64,000 nucleotides of DNA from Cladosporium sp. IMV 00045 (taxonomy: Eukaryota > Ascomycota > Dothideomycetes > Cladosporiales > Cladosporiaceae): NCBI GenBank assembly GCA_001931905.2, contig MSJI02000891.1, positions 1 to 64,000 of the forward strand, read 5' to 3'. A program made the translations under genes and the position numbers. Positions 33,336 through 44,176 of the stretch are shown here, in pieces. Under the pieces are notes generated by a model, which worked only from the letters and a program-made list of their open reading frames with translations, did not search any database and had not been told where the DNA came from. The first letter of the stretch is position 1, and each line of letters starts with the position of its first letter.

Positions 33336-33432
33336 GATACCAGGCGATGGGAGGAATGCCAGGTGGTTGAGAGAAATACCAGGTGATGGGTGAATACCAG
33401 GCGATTGGTGAAGAATACCAGACGATTGGGGA
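33336..33432 (+). repeat. Degenerate minisatellite, ~20 bp unit
   Basis: Five or so diverged units of AATACCAGGCGATTGGNGA type. The homologous array in copy 2 (48887-48980) is nearly uniform. Confidence 0.8.
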
Positions 33433-33859
33433 CAAATGACCGCCGCCATACACTTGCGTTTGTTTCAGCCTGGGCTTGGTGCGAGAAGAGCACGCGGAAG
33501 GAGGTTGCGGTCCAGCAAGAGCATACGGATGGAGGTCAATTGACTCCCAACTCATCGGCCAAAGGACTCGAGATAGATAACTCAATCAACCCAAGCAACA
33601 TTGTATGTTGCTGAAAGAGCCGACTTGCCCCAAATTCAATCACTCCTGTCGTGCTGTCGATCGAATGCACGTCCGGCTACATGCATACCGTATGTGCCCT
33701 TCCTACCTCGCCCTTGCTTTGAGGGATATATAATACATCTATATAGGTAGATACCCGAGAACAATAATAAACAGAACAGTCTCAAGTCGCACCGACGCAC
33801 GTCCCTCCATCACCCCTTGAGGAGAGAGCAAACGATGGACGGTCGCAGAGAAACGGTTC

Positions 33860-33946
33860 AGCTCGGACGGCGTCTCCGCAAGCCCGTCACCACTGACGCC
33901 CGTCATCAATCGACTCGATCGCCCCGTCCGAGCTCAAGCTTGAGCT
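33860..33946. promoter_or_regulatory. Inverted repeat plus 16-bp palindrome
   Basis: AGCTCGGACGG (33860-33870) is complementary to CCGTCCGAGCT (33924-33934), forming a possible 11-bp stem. It overlaps the perfect palindrome AGCTCAAGCTTGAGCT (33931-33946). Both are unchanged in copy 2. The site lies about 270 bp before the ATG of the acidic-protein gene. Confidence 0.5.
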
Positions 33947-34219
33947 TTTGCGTGCGATGATGCGCGACCGAGGAGCAGCAAGCAGATAGAGCAGTGCGCG
34001 CGCGCAAAGACAGAGAGAGTGAGTGTGTGTGTGAGAGTGAGTATTGCGCGCCCTCGGTCTCCCAGCCGCACGTGTGTCGCCCTTCTCTTTGCCCAGCAAC
34101 CAGCCTTGCCTTGCGTTGTTATACCCTGCCCTTCCTCTCTTCTGTTCCTCTCTCTCTCTTTTCTTTTCCAATCTCTATCCACACCACTCTCAAATACCAC
34201 AACCAACACACAAATCAAA

Positions 34220-35030
34220 ATGTCCACCCGCAGCAGCGCGCGCAAGAGAAAGCAGGAAGACGATGAGCCCGAAGAGCTCGTCGAGCTGCCGGAGGGAAGC
34301 GATGAGGAGAGCGAAGAGGAGTAAGTCATGTCGTCGTCCGCCCACCACCGTCATCTCGTCAATACGCCCATCGTCGCGCTGCGTTCGCGACCATCAGCGC
34401 ATACGTGCGACAGGCGCATTGGCAACCCACGCCCCCGCGCACATTGATCGCCAAGGGAATCCCTTGCTAACGCGACCTTTCTCTCGTCCCACAGATATGT
34501 TTCCGAAGGCGACGATGCCGGCGCGGCCAGCGATGACGACGAGGAAGACGACGCCGCCGAGGAGGAAGAGGAGGTAGAACAGGAAGAGGGCGGCGACGCC
34601 GCTGCGGAGCGTAAGTCTACATCGTTTGAAAGTCCACGTGACGAGACTGCTAGATGTGAACGTGGCTAACGCGAGTACCTCGCCAACAGCTCCCAAAGCC
34701 AAGAAGCGTAAGACCGAGCAGCCGGAGGAAGTCGGCGACGACGCTGAGGACGTCGAGGCCGAAGCCGAGGACGAGGTCGAGGGCAAGGAGCTCGAGGATG
34801 ATGCTGAGGAGGCTGAGGGAGATGATGACGAGGGTGACGAGGATGTGAGTTTACCTTTTCCCATATTCAATTGTTGAGTCCATCTAAGGGTACGATTGCT
34901 AACGCGTGATTCTCCTTGTCAGGCTGACGACACCGCCAAGAGTGGTGGTCCTGCTGCCGCTGCTAAGGCGGCGAAGGAGAAGGACGTCCCTAAGGAGTCG
35001 GATCTCAAGGAGGTCGACGAGGCTGAGTAA
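34220..35030 (+). CDS. Acidic nuclear protein, unknown function, copy 1
   Basis: Four exons (34220-34320, 34495-34610, 34690-34844, 34923-35030) give 159 aa. It starts MSTRSSARKRKQED and is dominated by Asp/Glu runs, with a basic nuclear-localisation-like KAKKRKTE at about 77. The C-terminus is AAAKAAKEKDVPKESDLKEV. Such prothymosin- or histone-chaperone-like composition suggests a nuclear, disordered protein, but no domain such as a CHZ motif is evident. The first intron is 174 nt, long for this genome, and ends with GCTAACG and a pyrimidine tract. All splice sites are kept in copy 2. Confidence 0.75.
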
Positions 35031-36044
35031 CGAGATGCACTGGTAACTGATTGAGTGTCTCGTGAAGAGCCACATTGGGTGACGCCCGGATTTCTTGGAT
35101 GTCTTCTTCGCGATGTCAAACGCTGTATTCATAGATGAAATTTTGGAATGATTAAAAGAACGCAATGTTGCTTGAAACACGACTCAGGGCTTTTTTAGTT
35201 GCCGCTTGTCTATTGTGTTTGCCTTGGAAGGTTTACGATAAGCAGAGACATGTCTGCTGGACCTTCGAATGACTGCGCTTACTCCGTCGGCGCATCCATT
35301 CCCCTCTGCAGTCTATCCAGATATTGGGACGGAGTTGTGCGCGAGTACACGAGGGTGGTATATCTTTACAAAGAGGAGCCACACATCCGAGTTCGTCGGC
35401 AACAAGAGCATATGAGAGGTCCAGGTCCTAAATCGAATGCTTCATTAACGGTGGCTGGCACTTCAATGAACGCATTGAGTCCTCGAAATGCCGCGTTTCA
35501 CTTTTTGACAGCAGGCTTCATTGAGAGTATCATGACCCAGATGTCACCGTTGCTTTCTATGCGTAAGTACAATAGCATCCCTAGGACCACCGACAAAGCA
35601 AAGGCATGAAAGAGTTTCGAAGGCGAAGGTGTGGCGCGCCCAATTCTAGCCTAGCGCGGTCCTCTTTCGAATGTCTGACAGCTGCGAGGCACAACTCTGA
35701 CAGACGTCTCCTTTCCAAACATCACGGAACAGCACATGATGCAATCCAGAAATCTCTTCAGAAGAGGCCTCGCAAGCCCATCCCAAAAAATCTCCGTCGA
35801 GATGCCGTCCCCAATGGCCCACTCTGCCCGATCCAGATCCAAGCCCTTTCCAATGAGTGAACGGGTGGGAGGGAGGGATGATGACGTTTGTTTCCTCAAG
35901 TGACGTAACATTCAACGCCCTTTCATGTTTACTTCTTTATCCCGGCAGCACATCCTCCAGAAAATTAATATATGACCGAACGCCTGGTAACTTCAGCTTC
36001 AATCAGGCATTCGACGACACTCGACTGAGGATTTCGCAACAACC
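35031..36044. other. Intergenic with conserved CRE-like pair
   Basis: The 3' flank of the acidic-protein gene and promoter of the DUF3292-like gene. The 100 bp around 35860-35960 is almost unchanged between copies and holds two TGACGT motifs. Minus-strand frames here are broken by indels between copies and are not genes. Confidence 0.5.
35882..35906. promoter_or_regulatory. Paired TGACGT (ATF/CREB-like) sites
   Basis: TGACGT at 35882-35887 and 35901-35906, spaced 19 bp start to start, about 140 bp before the ATG. The second reads GTGACGTAAC. Both are retained at 51374 and 51393 in copy 2. Confidence 0.5.
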
Positions 36045-38155
36045 ATGGCCGACAACTCCGGCGTCGCGTACAAGGATTTGCTGCCAGTACCGGACACCGA
36101 AGCCATCAGTGATCCAGCAAAGAAAGAAGCGGCGCGAGCCATTCACGATGGTGCCACAGCGAGTCACGAGCTGGCGACTTCTCCCACAGAAGAGACGGGT
36201 CTGGTGCAGCAGGACCATGATGAAGAAGTGAGGGATCTGGGCTGGAATGAGCCCAAAGAAGCCATCCCTGCGCCGCTGGTGGGCGGGATGGACAATGAGG
36301 ATCTCTGGGTGTTGGTCCGTCGCTTTGATAAGGTAAGCATGAAGAAACCAAAGATGGGAAAGAGTCATAGTCTCACTGGCTTTTCCAGCAAATGTACCAT
36401 GTGAAGGAATACCCACACCCGGTCCCGAATAATCTCGATCTCAACATCGCCGACGAAGACGAATTCTCGCCTGATAAGCTTCGCGCCAGCATTGAGCGAT
36501 TGTACATGACCGTCGGCATTGGTCTTATGGGAGCTGGCAAGCAGATCATGAGACTGCGCTCCTGGCGCGAGACGAGAAGGACTGCTTGGTTCTGCGCCGC
36601 CTACTTTGTAGCCTGGATTTTCGACATGATCATGCCGCTGATGGTCACCACTCTCATCACTCTCATCGTTCACCCTCCTTCGAGAGATTTGCTATTCCCT
36701 CCTGCTCCATTGGCGCTTGTTTCAGCCAGCACTGGCGGTGTGCAAAAGCCCAAAGCTGGCGTGTTGGGCTCTACCGATAGCGCAACAGGTGCGCCGGAGA
36801 ACCACAAGGGTGAGGCTGTTGAAGCTGAAGCCACCAACTTCGTCAACAGTATCGCTTCGGTCGCCCTGAGCTCTGCCTCCGGAAAGCACCCTCAAAGCGA
36901 ACCTCCTTCACAGGAAGAGGCTGGCGCTCCCAATGACAGTGTGCCTGACCCGACAGCGGTTGCTGTCGGCGCGAGCACTGCCAGGGCAAAGCAGGACGGT
37001 GCAAGCGAAAAGCACGACAAATCGAAGGTGCCAATGGAAACGGCGATGTGGAATGGTATGAGGCCTATCATGCATGCTGTCGGCGATATTAACGACACGT
37101 GGGAACGCTTTGGTAACGCCTTGTCTCCAACGCCGCCTTTCCCACGCGAGCTTTATCGCTTGAGATTGGCGGCGGTCATCGTTCCTCTGCTTGCTGCATC
37201 AATCTTCGTCACAAGTTACATGGTCGTCAAGGGTCTTACATTCGGCATTGGATTCGGTTTCTTCGGCGATCCCATCATTCAGCCCGGAATCAAGTGGCTC
37301 AACTCAACTTACCCGAACTGGCAGAAGCTACTTGAACTTCGCAACACGCTTCTCAAGGGCGTTCCTACTAATGCTCAGCTCACCATCACGCTTCTCCGTA
37401 TTGGCGAGGTCAACAAGGCTCCTCTTCCTCCACCACCCTCCGCCGGACAGCCGCCTCCAGACGAGCCCGCCGAAATCACGGATGAGCACTTACGCACTGC
37501 GGGCGCTGACGAGCCTCTGAACGCGACGCCAGAAGAATTGAAGGCAGCAATGGAGCATGATCCTAACACTGCACATGAGCACAGCGGCAGCGACGTTGCC
37601 GCTTCCAAGGAGAAGCCTCACGGCAAGAAGGGACACCGCGTGCTCGGCGCATTCAAGTCAGGTGTAAAAGGTGCTGTCTCTTCCGCTCTTGGCGCAGACC
37701 ATTTGAAGGCGAAGGCGGGCTCTTCGCACGCCAAGCAACGCCTCGGTGTCGTGCCTCGGGACCCGAAATCCGACGTGTCAGGTCCCTCCGATTTCAAATG
37801 CCGGTACCACGGTCAGAAAGGATACACCTACATCGCCACCAAGTCCACCATCCCTTGTGTTGCGTTCAGCATGGACAAGAAGATTGGTACGGATGGCACG
37901 ACTGGCAGAGATGAGCGCGAGTTGCACCCGGTCTGGAGCGTGCCTATCGGCGATATCAAAGAATTGAAGAAGATTGGTGGGCTGGGCTGGAAGGCGAAAC
38001 TTGTCGTTGGTTGGGCTTTGGACAGAGAGGTTGCCGACGGATTGGAGATCGTGGACAAGCTTGGCAATCACTTCGTTGTCACTGCGATGGTGTTGAGAGA
38101 CGAGCTGTTCAATCGCCTTGTGGCGATGGGTGGCCAGAAGTGGGAGGCCTGGTAA
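36045..38155 (+). CDS. DUF3292-like integral membrane protein, copy 1
   Basis: Exons 36045-36332 and 36389-38155 give 684 aa. It resembles the fungal-specific DUF3292 group, whose function is unknown. The soluble N-terminus ends in the conserved-looking LWVLVRRFDKQMYHVKEYP and NNLDLNIADEDEFSPDKLRA. A hydrophobic pair lies at about 165-190 (AYFVAWIFDMIMPLMVTTLI). After a disordered Ala/Ser-rich stretch comes PFPRELYRLRLAAV with a second hydrophobic pair, then FGIGFGFFGDPIIQPGIKWL. The C-terminal part is a beta-rich, PH/GRAM-like looking segment (CRYHGQKGYTYIATKSTIPC). Copy 2 is the same length, with about eight changes in the 587-residue C-terminal stretch. Confidence 0.85.
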
Positions 38156-38593
38156 GCACGAATCGGCAGCGTTTGCATTAGCATCGGCATCAGCACGATA
38201 GGATGAGCATTTGGGATGTTTACATTCTCACCTACATGAAAGGACGAGGGGAGGTGGGCTTGTTACGATCACGAGTATAATGCGAATGACAGACAACTGT
38301 TTCTAATAAATACATGTGATGCTTGAAAGGCGAGCCGACTTGGAACCCCTCTTTTTTATACCTCTGGACAAGCAACTTTATTTCCTTTCGACCACTTCGA
38401 AGCCGCGGAGTAAGTCTCTACCCTCCCACTTCACTATTTCGAGATATAACGTATTCAACAAAAACACAGGTAGTAAATTCGCGCATCAGTCCACTACCAT
38501 GCCCCCCTCTCCGCTCGCAGGTCCATCCAAGTTCTTCTTCTGCATCGCTTCCAACCCATACTTCGCCATGGACACTTTCCCTTCTCCCTTCAC
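38156..38593. other. Intergenic, nothing seen
   Basis: 3' flank of the membrane-protein gene and promoter of the F-box gene. Confidence 0.4.
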
Positions 38594-39951
38594 ATGTCGT
38601 CGCTGAAGTCGAAACAGGTGGCCGCCATCTTCTTTCGCGGGCCTCTGCTCGTTCTAAGCCAGCATCCAATCGAACCCCTATCACTGCCGGACATCACTGC
38701 CACCATCACTCAGGCCATCCGTCGCTACCTTACGATGTCTACCAACAGGTTTTTCGCGTACCCGATCCGCCTCGCCACTAACAAAGCCGAAGACGATGCT
38801 GCTCGTCACGACAGTGTTACCTTTGAAGTAGCTTCAGGCTACATCAAGCTCCCAATCAACGCGGCTGCTGTAACTACGACCCAAGAGATGGATCGCAATG
38901 ATCTGTCCTCTGAGCTTGGCGAAACTCAGACTCCCGTCGCATCTCAGACCTCTGCCAAGGACAATGTATTCGGCACCCCTGAGCTCTTCCACAAGATCCT
39001 GGCAGAACTTGGTCCTCTCCCGCTACGCAACGCCATGCTGGTCAGCAGACACTTCCACAACGCCATCGTGCCGGAAACAGCAAGTCCCCAAGTCAAGAAA
39101 GCCCTAGGCATCGCGCACCACAAGAGAGCATCCAAACTCACTCCCGCAGAGATCATTGGATTCACCATCCCTTTCGAGGTCGACTACGCCCGTCCCAGCG
39201 AATACCTGAACGTCAGCATCAGCGAAGAGAAGCCGCCGCGACACGGGCCCGTCCCCTGCCTCTATATCAAACCTTACGTCGGGTCGGTGATCATGTACGA
39301 GGCAAAGGGTACTTTCGTGAACATCAACCTCAGCTTGATCGCCTCCAAAGTATCCGCGACACCCGAATACGTGCACAGCAAGGGTGTGGTGCGCAATTAC
39401 TTCGACGGCAAGGGAGAACTCAATTATACCGACCCCATTAGCCAAAGCTGGGGCGCGATCAAGATTCTGAAGGAAGCTATGGAAGTCCGCGTCACCGTCG
39501 AGGTCGACTATAGATCTGCTATGGGCCAGACGGCGCACCCTTATGGGCTTTGCTCGCTGCCGAATTGCCAGATTGGCCGGTATGGTCAGCAGAGGGTGAG
39601 TGCATACCTGTCGTCGTCGTCGATCTGTCTACAAACTTCTTACCTTGCTGACTCTTCGTTCGTCCACCATAGACCACCGTCAAACTCAGCCCCGAGCAAG
39701 CGACTCTCGGAGCCCTCGTCAGTTTCCTCCACGATCTGGAATTGGACGTCAATATGTCCATGCGTATGATTGAGCACATGATGTCCAGGCATCGCCTGTC
39801 CTATCCGACACACGAGATCTGGGTTGGTAAGTGACGTTGTCTATCTGTTCGGATCTTTCTATTGCTCGAGTGCTCCGGATTCACTGACACAACACTAGGT
39901 CCACACGCTCCCACGCCTCCCGTGCTTCGACGCTGGCGGGGCCGGTGGTGA
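38594..39951 (+). CDS. F-box-like protein, copy 1
   Basis: Exons 38594-39595, 39673-39826 and 39899-39951 give 402 aa. An F-box-like motif is at about residues 125-160 (VFGTPELFHKILAELGPLPL, then NAMLVSRHFHNAI), the usual SKP1-binding element of SCF ubiquitin ligases. The C-terminal region has no LRR, WD40 or kelch pattern; it is a lineage-type sequence with KPYVGSVIMYEAKG and KEAMEVRVTVEVDY, and a small last exon ending RRWRGRW. The N-terminal 100 residues differ strongly between copies while the F-box is nearly unchanged. The start is the ATG conserved in both copies. Confidence 0.75.
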
Positions 39952-40251
39952 AAGACAGATTTCCCAGGCGGTGGAAGGGACTCATTCGACAGCCTCTATT
40001 CGATCGAACAAGCTTGTCTTCGACTGAACGGCAACATAGTCCAGTCGTCCCTACTGCACCTCACCGCGTCAGCAGACTGAAGATCGACAGAAATAGTTGC
40101 ATTCACTCACGAACCTCTGCCTGTCATCAACTATCGATGTCCGAGTGCCGTTCGAGACACGGCACTCAACGAAAACAAACTTTTCAGGGTTATTGTCCAG
40201 CGTCAGTTGACAGTGTTCGAACTGGTTCAGAAAACTTCTAAATTCAAAAAA

Positions 40252-40271
40252 NNNNNNNNNNNNNNNNNNNN
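40252..40271. other. Assembly gap (20 N), likely misjoin
   Basis: Exactly 20 N. The left side ends in an A-rich tract equal to about 55690-55755; the right side restarts at sequence equal to 24738. Order changes here, see findings. Confidence 0.97.
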
Positions 40272-41193
40272 TTCAGCTTGCACCGTCATGCCGGCCAAGC
40301 AAAGCGAGATGAGTCGAGCAACAGCACAGGCGAATTGCAACAGGGAGCAAATTCCCGCATCGCGGTTAGATAGGTCTGGAGGGCAAATCGCTTAGGCACA
40401 GGCGCAGGACTGGCCTTGGCTTGTTTTCTTCTCTCTTCTGCGAACGACGAAGTGCTTGCATTGCCGGCGACTGCGTGCTTGCTCGTATCAAGGACCAGTC
40501 GTGAGCTGCTTGAGTTTTCTTAGCCCGAGTCTGCCAGAGTCTCAGGTGCGTCTGTAGAGGTGAGGCTCTTTTCTCCTAGGGCTCAGCACGCTCTTCAGCC
40601 CCTGCACGCCTTGTAGCCTTGTAAGGCAAGGAGTCGAACAAAACAAATGCGCGGCTATCCGGGGCGCAGCAAGCGTGAGCCTCCGCCAAGAATGCTAGCA
40701 CAATTGCTTCGGGCGCCAGCGGTGGTGGTTGCTCGCTTTATGCAAGCCATGATGCGCTGTCAGTGTTGCTCATCACCAGAGCTTTCTGAGCGCTTCTAGC
40801 CTTGTGGGAAGCGTGACAGGCCTCCGGGAAGGTGTTGTAGCCTAAAGATGAAGTCTCACAGTAATGAAACATAGGAATGCAGTCGCTATAAGAGAGGCTT
40901 GCGGGAAGTCTAAGCTCGGCGAGGGCCGTGGTGTACCAATCATTTGCTTCAACGCCCCCAAGACGAGAACCGCTACACACGTAGCGGCAAAGGAACAACA
41001 ACGCCATCCTGGACGACACTTCACTTACCTATCTCTTGGCATTGTTGGGGTCAGGTATGCACAGTATGCACGCCGACCAGTTTGGGTGGGACATGAGAGC
41101 CCAGAGCGCTTGCCGGAAAAGTCTGGGCTGGCCACGTTCTATATCTGGATACCTAGGTATACATCTAGCATGTCGATCTTGACAGGACAAGCA
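40272..41193. other. Intergenic, homolog of 24738-25646
   Basis: No gene seen. It carries indels against copy 1 that break the only shared minus frame. Confidence 0.5.
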
Positions 41194-42801
41194 CTACGCT
41201 ACGACTCCCTCGGACTTCAAGCTCGCGATCTCCTCTCGGCTTATTCCCAGCACATCAGCCAATAGTTCGTCGGTATGTTGGCCCAGCGTGGGAGGTGGTG
41301 ATCGGATGCTCGGCTCTGAGAACGAGTATTTGACCGGCGGGCTGACCAGTTTCATCGGTCCGCAGTCGGGATGCTCAACCTCGGTGACCATGTTACGCGC
41401 TTGGACTATACGCTTGTTAGCAGCTCTCCCCCTTATATCATCAGAGCGCGCTTACCATGCTCATGCTCCAGGGTCTGCTTGACATCGTTGATTCTCGCAT
41501 ACGGCATGCCGCAACCCTCCAACACCTGCAGCCACTCATCTGTGGTCTTTGTTGCAGTTATTGCCTCAATCTTGTCTTCCAGCTCATCTCGATGTTTCAC
41601 GCGATCCGCATTGGTGATATACTTGGGATCGCTCGCCCACTCCGGCTTACCCAGCTTATCGCAGAGAATTCCAAAGAGCCTGTCGTTGCCGCCACCTAGC
41701 ATCACATTTCCATCCTTGGTGTTGAAGCCTTTGTAGGGCACAATTGATGGGTGAGCTGTTCCCCAGCGACCAGAATCCGGCTTTCCTGAAATGAGGACAG
41801 ACGAGGCCAGATTGGCGAGAGTGGCAACCTGACAGTCTGCAAGAGCAACATCGATGCGTTGACCCTTACCAGTCCGAGCACGAGTAAGAAGAGCAGCCAT
41901 GATAGAGTTGCTGGTGTAAAGTCCAGTGGTAAGATCTGTGACTGCTACGCCAACTTTAGCAGGAGGGCCATCTCGATGACCAGTGATGTGCATGAGTCCC
42001 ATCTCGCTATTAGTCGTCAGCACCCGTTGCCGACTTGTCACAAAAAAAAAACCTACGCTTCGACCATCACATCATAGCCAGCCTTCTTTCTCAACGGTCC
42101 GGTCTGGCCGTACCCAGTGATACTCGCATAAATGAGGCCAGGGTTGATCTTCGAGAGAGTCTCGTAATCCATACCATACTTTTTGAGGGCATCTGGCAGG
42201 TAGTTCTCGACGAGGACATCGCATTCTTTTGCCAGCTTGTGTAAGATTTGCACGCCGGAATCGTGGGCAAACGAGAGACCCAATGACTTCTTGTTGCGGT
42301 TCACCTAAAACTCATGTCAGAACATGGGTCATTTGAACGAAAGGGGAGTACCTGCGGCAAGGAAGTATGCACTCTCTCCCGGGCCCTGCTTTCCACTCTC
42401 TGGGTTGTACGTAGCATAAGGTGGGCCCCAGGCTCGTGTGTCGTCGCCTCTTGTTGGATGCTCAATTTTGATGACTTCGGCACTACGTATGGTCAGTAAT
42501 CTCAATTGCGACTCTGTTGAAATGAAGTTCATCGTACCCTAAGTCTCCAAGTATCTGCGTGCAGTATGGCTATGGAGCGTCAGCACCAGTTTACGCTATT
42601 CAGGACGAAATCGGATTATCCTACGCCGGCTAGCACTCTGGTCATATCCAACACCTTCATACCTGCCAATGGCAAAGTAGAAGTGTCTGCTGCTCCAGTC
42701 GCTGTGGCCAGACATCTTCGTTGTGGGAGAGGTCGACGGGCAAGTTGAAGGGCAGCTCTCTGACTTTGACTGGCCAGGCGAAAAGGGTGTCGTGAAAACA
42801 T
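41194..42801 (-). CDS. CoA-transferase family III, copy 2
   Basis: Same six-exon plan as copy 1, with first exon 42801-42625 and the Arg-rich presequence retained (RRCLATA). Motifs VLDMTRVLAG, GAEVIKIEHPTRGDDTR, DVLVENYLPDALKKYG and GLMHITGHRDGPPAKVG are intact. The intron after YFLA differs: where copy 1 has the donor GTAGGT, copy 2 reads GCAGGT (42355-42350). A GC-AG intron would keep the frame; use of the next GT, four bases on, would not. So this copy may be spliced less well or be damaged. Head-to-head with riboflavin synthase copy 2. Confidence 0.85.
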
Positions 42802-43084
42802 TGCTTGTATTTGGCCAACGATGTTGAAACGAAAGGAGGTCAACAGTGTTTTTCTATATCTCTTGCGTTCAGTCAATACATCTTCCAAATGCAATGTCGC
42901 AACGAGTCGTGCCTCGGCATAAAGTACACGCCCACCGCAAGTGTTTCGGACAGCGGCACCTACATCCGAAGATGGTAGCGCTTCGACTTCACCCCACTAC
43001 GACTGATGAACTGCAGAGGCCTTGACTCGACGATCATCCCACCAGACCACTCATCTTTCTACACACATACAAATCCCGCCCATC
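42802..43084. promoter_or_regulatory. Bidirectional promoter, copy 2
   Basis: 283 bp between divergent start codons of the CoA-transferase and riboflavin synthase copies; slightly longer than in copy 1. Confidence 0.55.
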
Positions 43085-43850
43085 ATGTTCACTGGCATTG
43101 TAGAGACCATAGGCAGTACGTCTCGTTCCAGCACACACCTCCCACCATCGCTGCTGCGCTGACACGCAGCCAGCCGTCTCGCGTCTGGTACAGCATGACG
43201 AAACCTCCAGCGGTGGCAGCGGCACCAGCCTGACCATATCCGGATGCTCTGAGATTCTCGTCGACGCGCACCTTGGCGACAGCATCAGCGTCAATGGCAC
43301 CTGCCTCACAGTCACCGAGTTCAGCAAGGACGAATTCAAGGTCGGCGTTGCGCCGGAGACGCTGCGACGGACCAATCTGGGCAGTCTGAAAGAAGGCAGC
43401 GGCGTGAACCTCGAGCGAGCCGTGAGTGCGCACACACGGATGGGAGGCCATTTCGTGCAAGGACATGTCGACACCATCGCGGAGATTGCAGAGACCAGGC
43501 AGGATGGCAATGCCATCACTTTCCGTCTGAAGCCTAGGGATAAGGCCGTTTTGCGGTACATTGTGGAGAAGGGGTTTGTGACGCTGGACGGTGCATCGCT
43601 CACCATCACGGCCGTCGATGATGACGAGGGTTGGCTGGAGGTGATGCTCATTGCCTACACGCAAGAGAAGGTCGTTATGGGTAAGAAGCGACAGGGCGAG
43701 GATGTGAACATCGAGGTTGACATGGTGGGCAAGTACGTGGAGAAGAGTGTTGCTGCGTACTTTGAAGGTAGCAGTGCCAGTGGAGGTGCCATGCTCGAGA
43801 AGATGGTGAGCAGGCTGGTAGACGAGCGATTGAAGAGTGCCACGAAATAG
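43085..43850 (+). CDS. RIB5: Riboflavin synthase, copy 2
   Basis: Exons 43085-43115 and 43174-43850, 235 aa, the same length and splice sites as copy 1. MFTGIVETIG, VAPETLRRTNLG, HFVQGHVDT and KGFVTLDGASLTI are all present, so it should be an active lumazine-dismutating enzyme. Only a few residues differ (for example KAVLRY for KSVLRY and EKVVMG for ENVVMG). A 323-residue antisense frame across it (43089-44060) is a composition shadow. Confidence 0.95.
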
Positions 43851-44176
43851 TAGTGGCGGGCAATCAAACTTCAAGTATACCAGGTATGTTGATACTCTCA
43901 ATCTACACGCGCATTCACAAGCTGTTCTGAGGAGGCACATGTTTATTCCCAGGCACTTGCATGTTTGCATTTGTTGTATCACATGTTTGTTGTCTCTTGT
44001 TGGGTAAGCAACCACATGCCAGCGTTGGGGTACTTCTCGTGTGAATGCGAGCATGTGCAATTCCCAACGGCGCCAAATATCTTGCGGCTATTAGCGACCT
44101 CATTCCACCTTCTCGCCCCTTCACCAGCTTCTCCTCCTACCGGCAATACACTCCCTCATCATCCACCACCGCAAAG
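43851..44176. other. Short intergenic, nothing seen
   Basis: Homolog of 28286-28611. Confidence 0.4.

Larger units (their letters stand above)
33217..34219. other. Intergenic, minisatellite and promoter of acidic-protein gene
   Basis: Holds a degenerate minisatellite (33336-33432), a palindromic element (33860-33946) and a CT-rich stretch just before the ATG at 34220. The CT-rich core-promoter style is common in well-expressed fungal genes. Confidence 0.55.
24738..40251 (+). repeat. Duplicated block, copy 1 (left part)
   Basis: Colinear with 40272 to about 55760. It carries seven complete genes in the same order and orientation. Coding sequence differs mainly at third positions; spacers carry indels. 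The block ends at an A-run beside a 20-N gap. Confidence 0.95.

Noticed and set aside
35646..35915. Minus-strand ORF shared by both copies (51147-51407)
   Set aside because: Indels between the copies change its frame in the middle; not under coding constraint.
43089..44060. 323-residue antisense frame over riboflavin synthase copy 2 (also 27524-28297 in copy 1)
   Set aside because: Frame lengths and ends differ between copies while the sense gene is conserved; it is a composition shadow.
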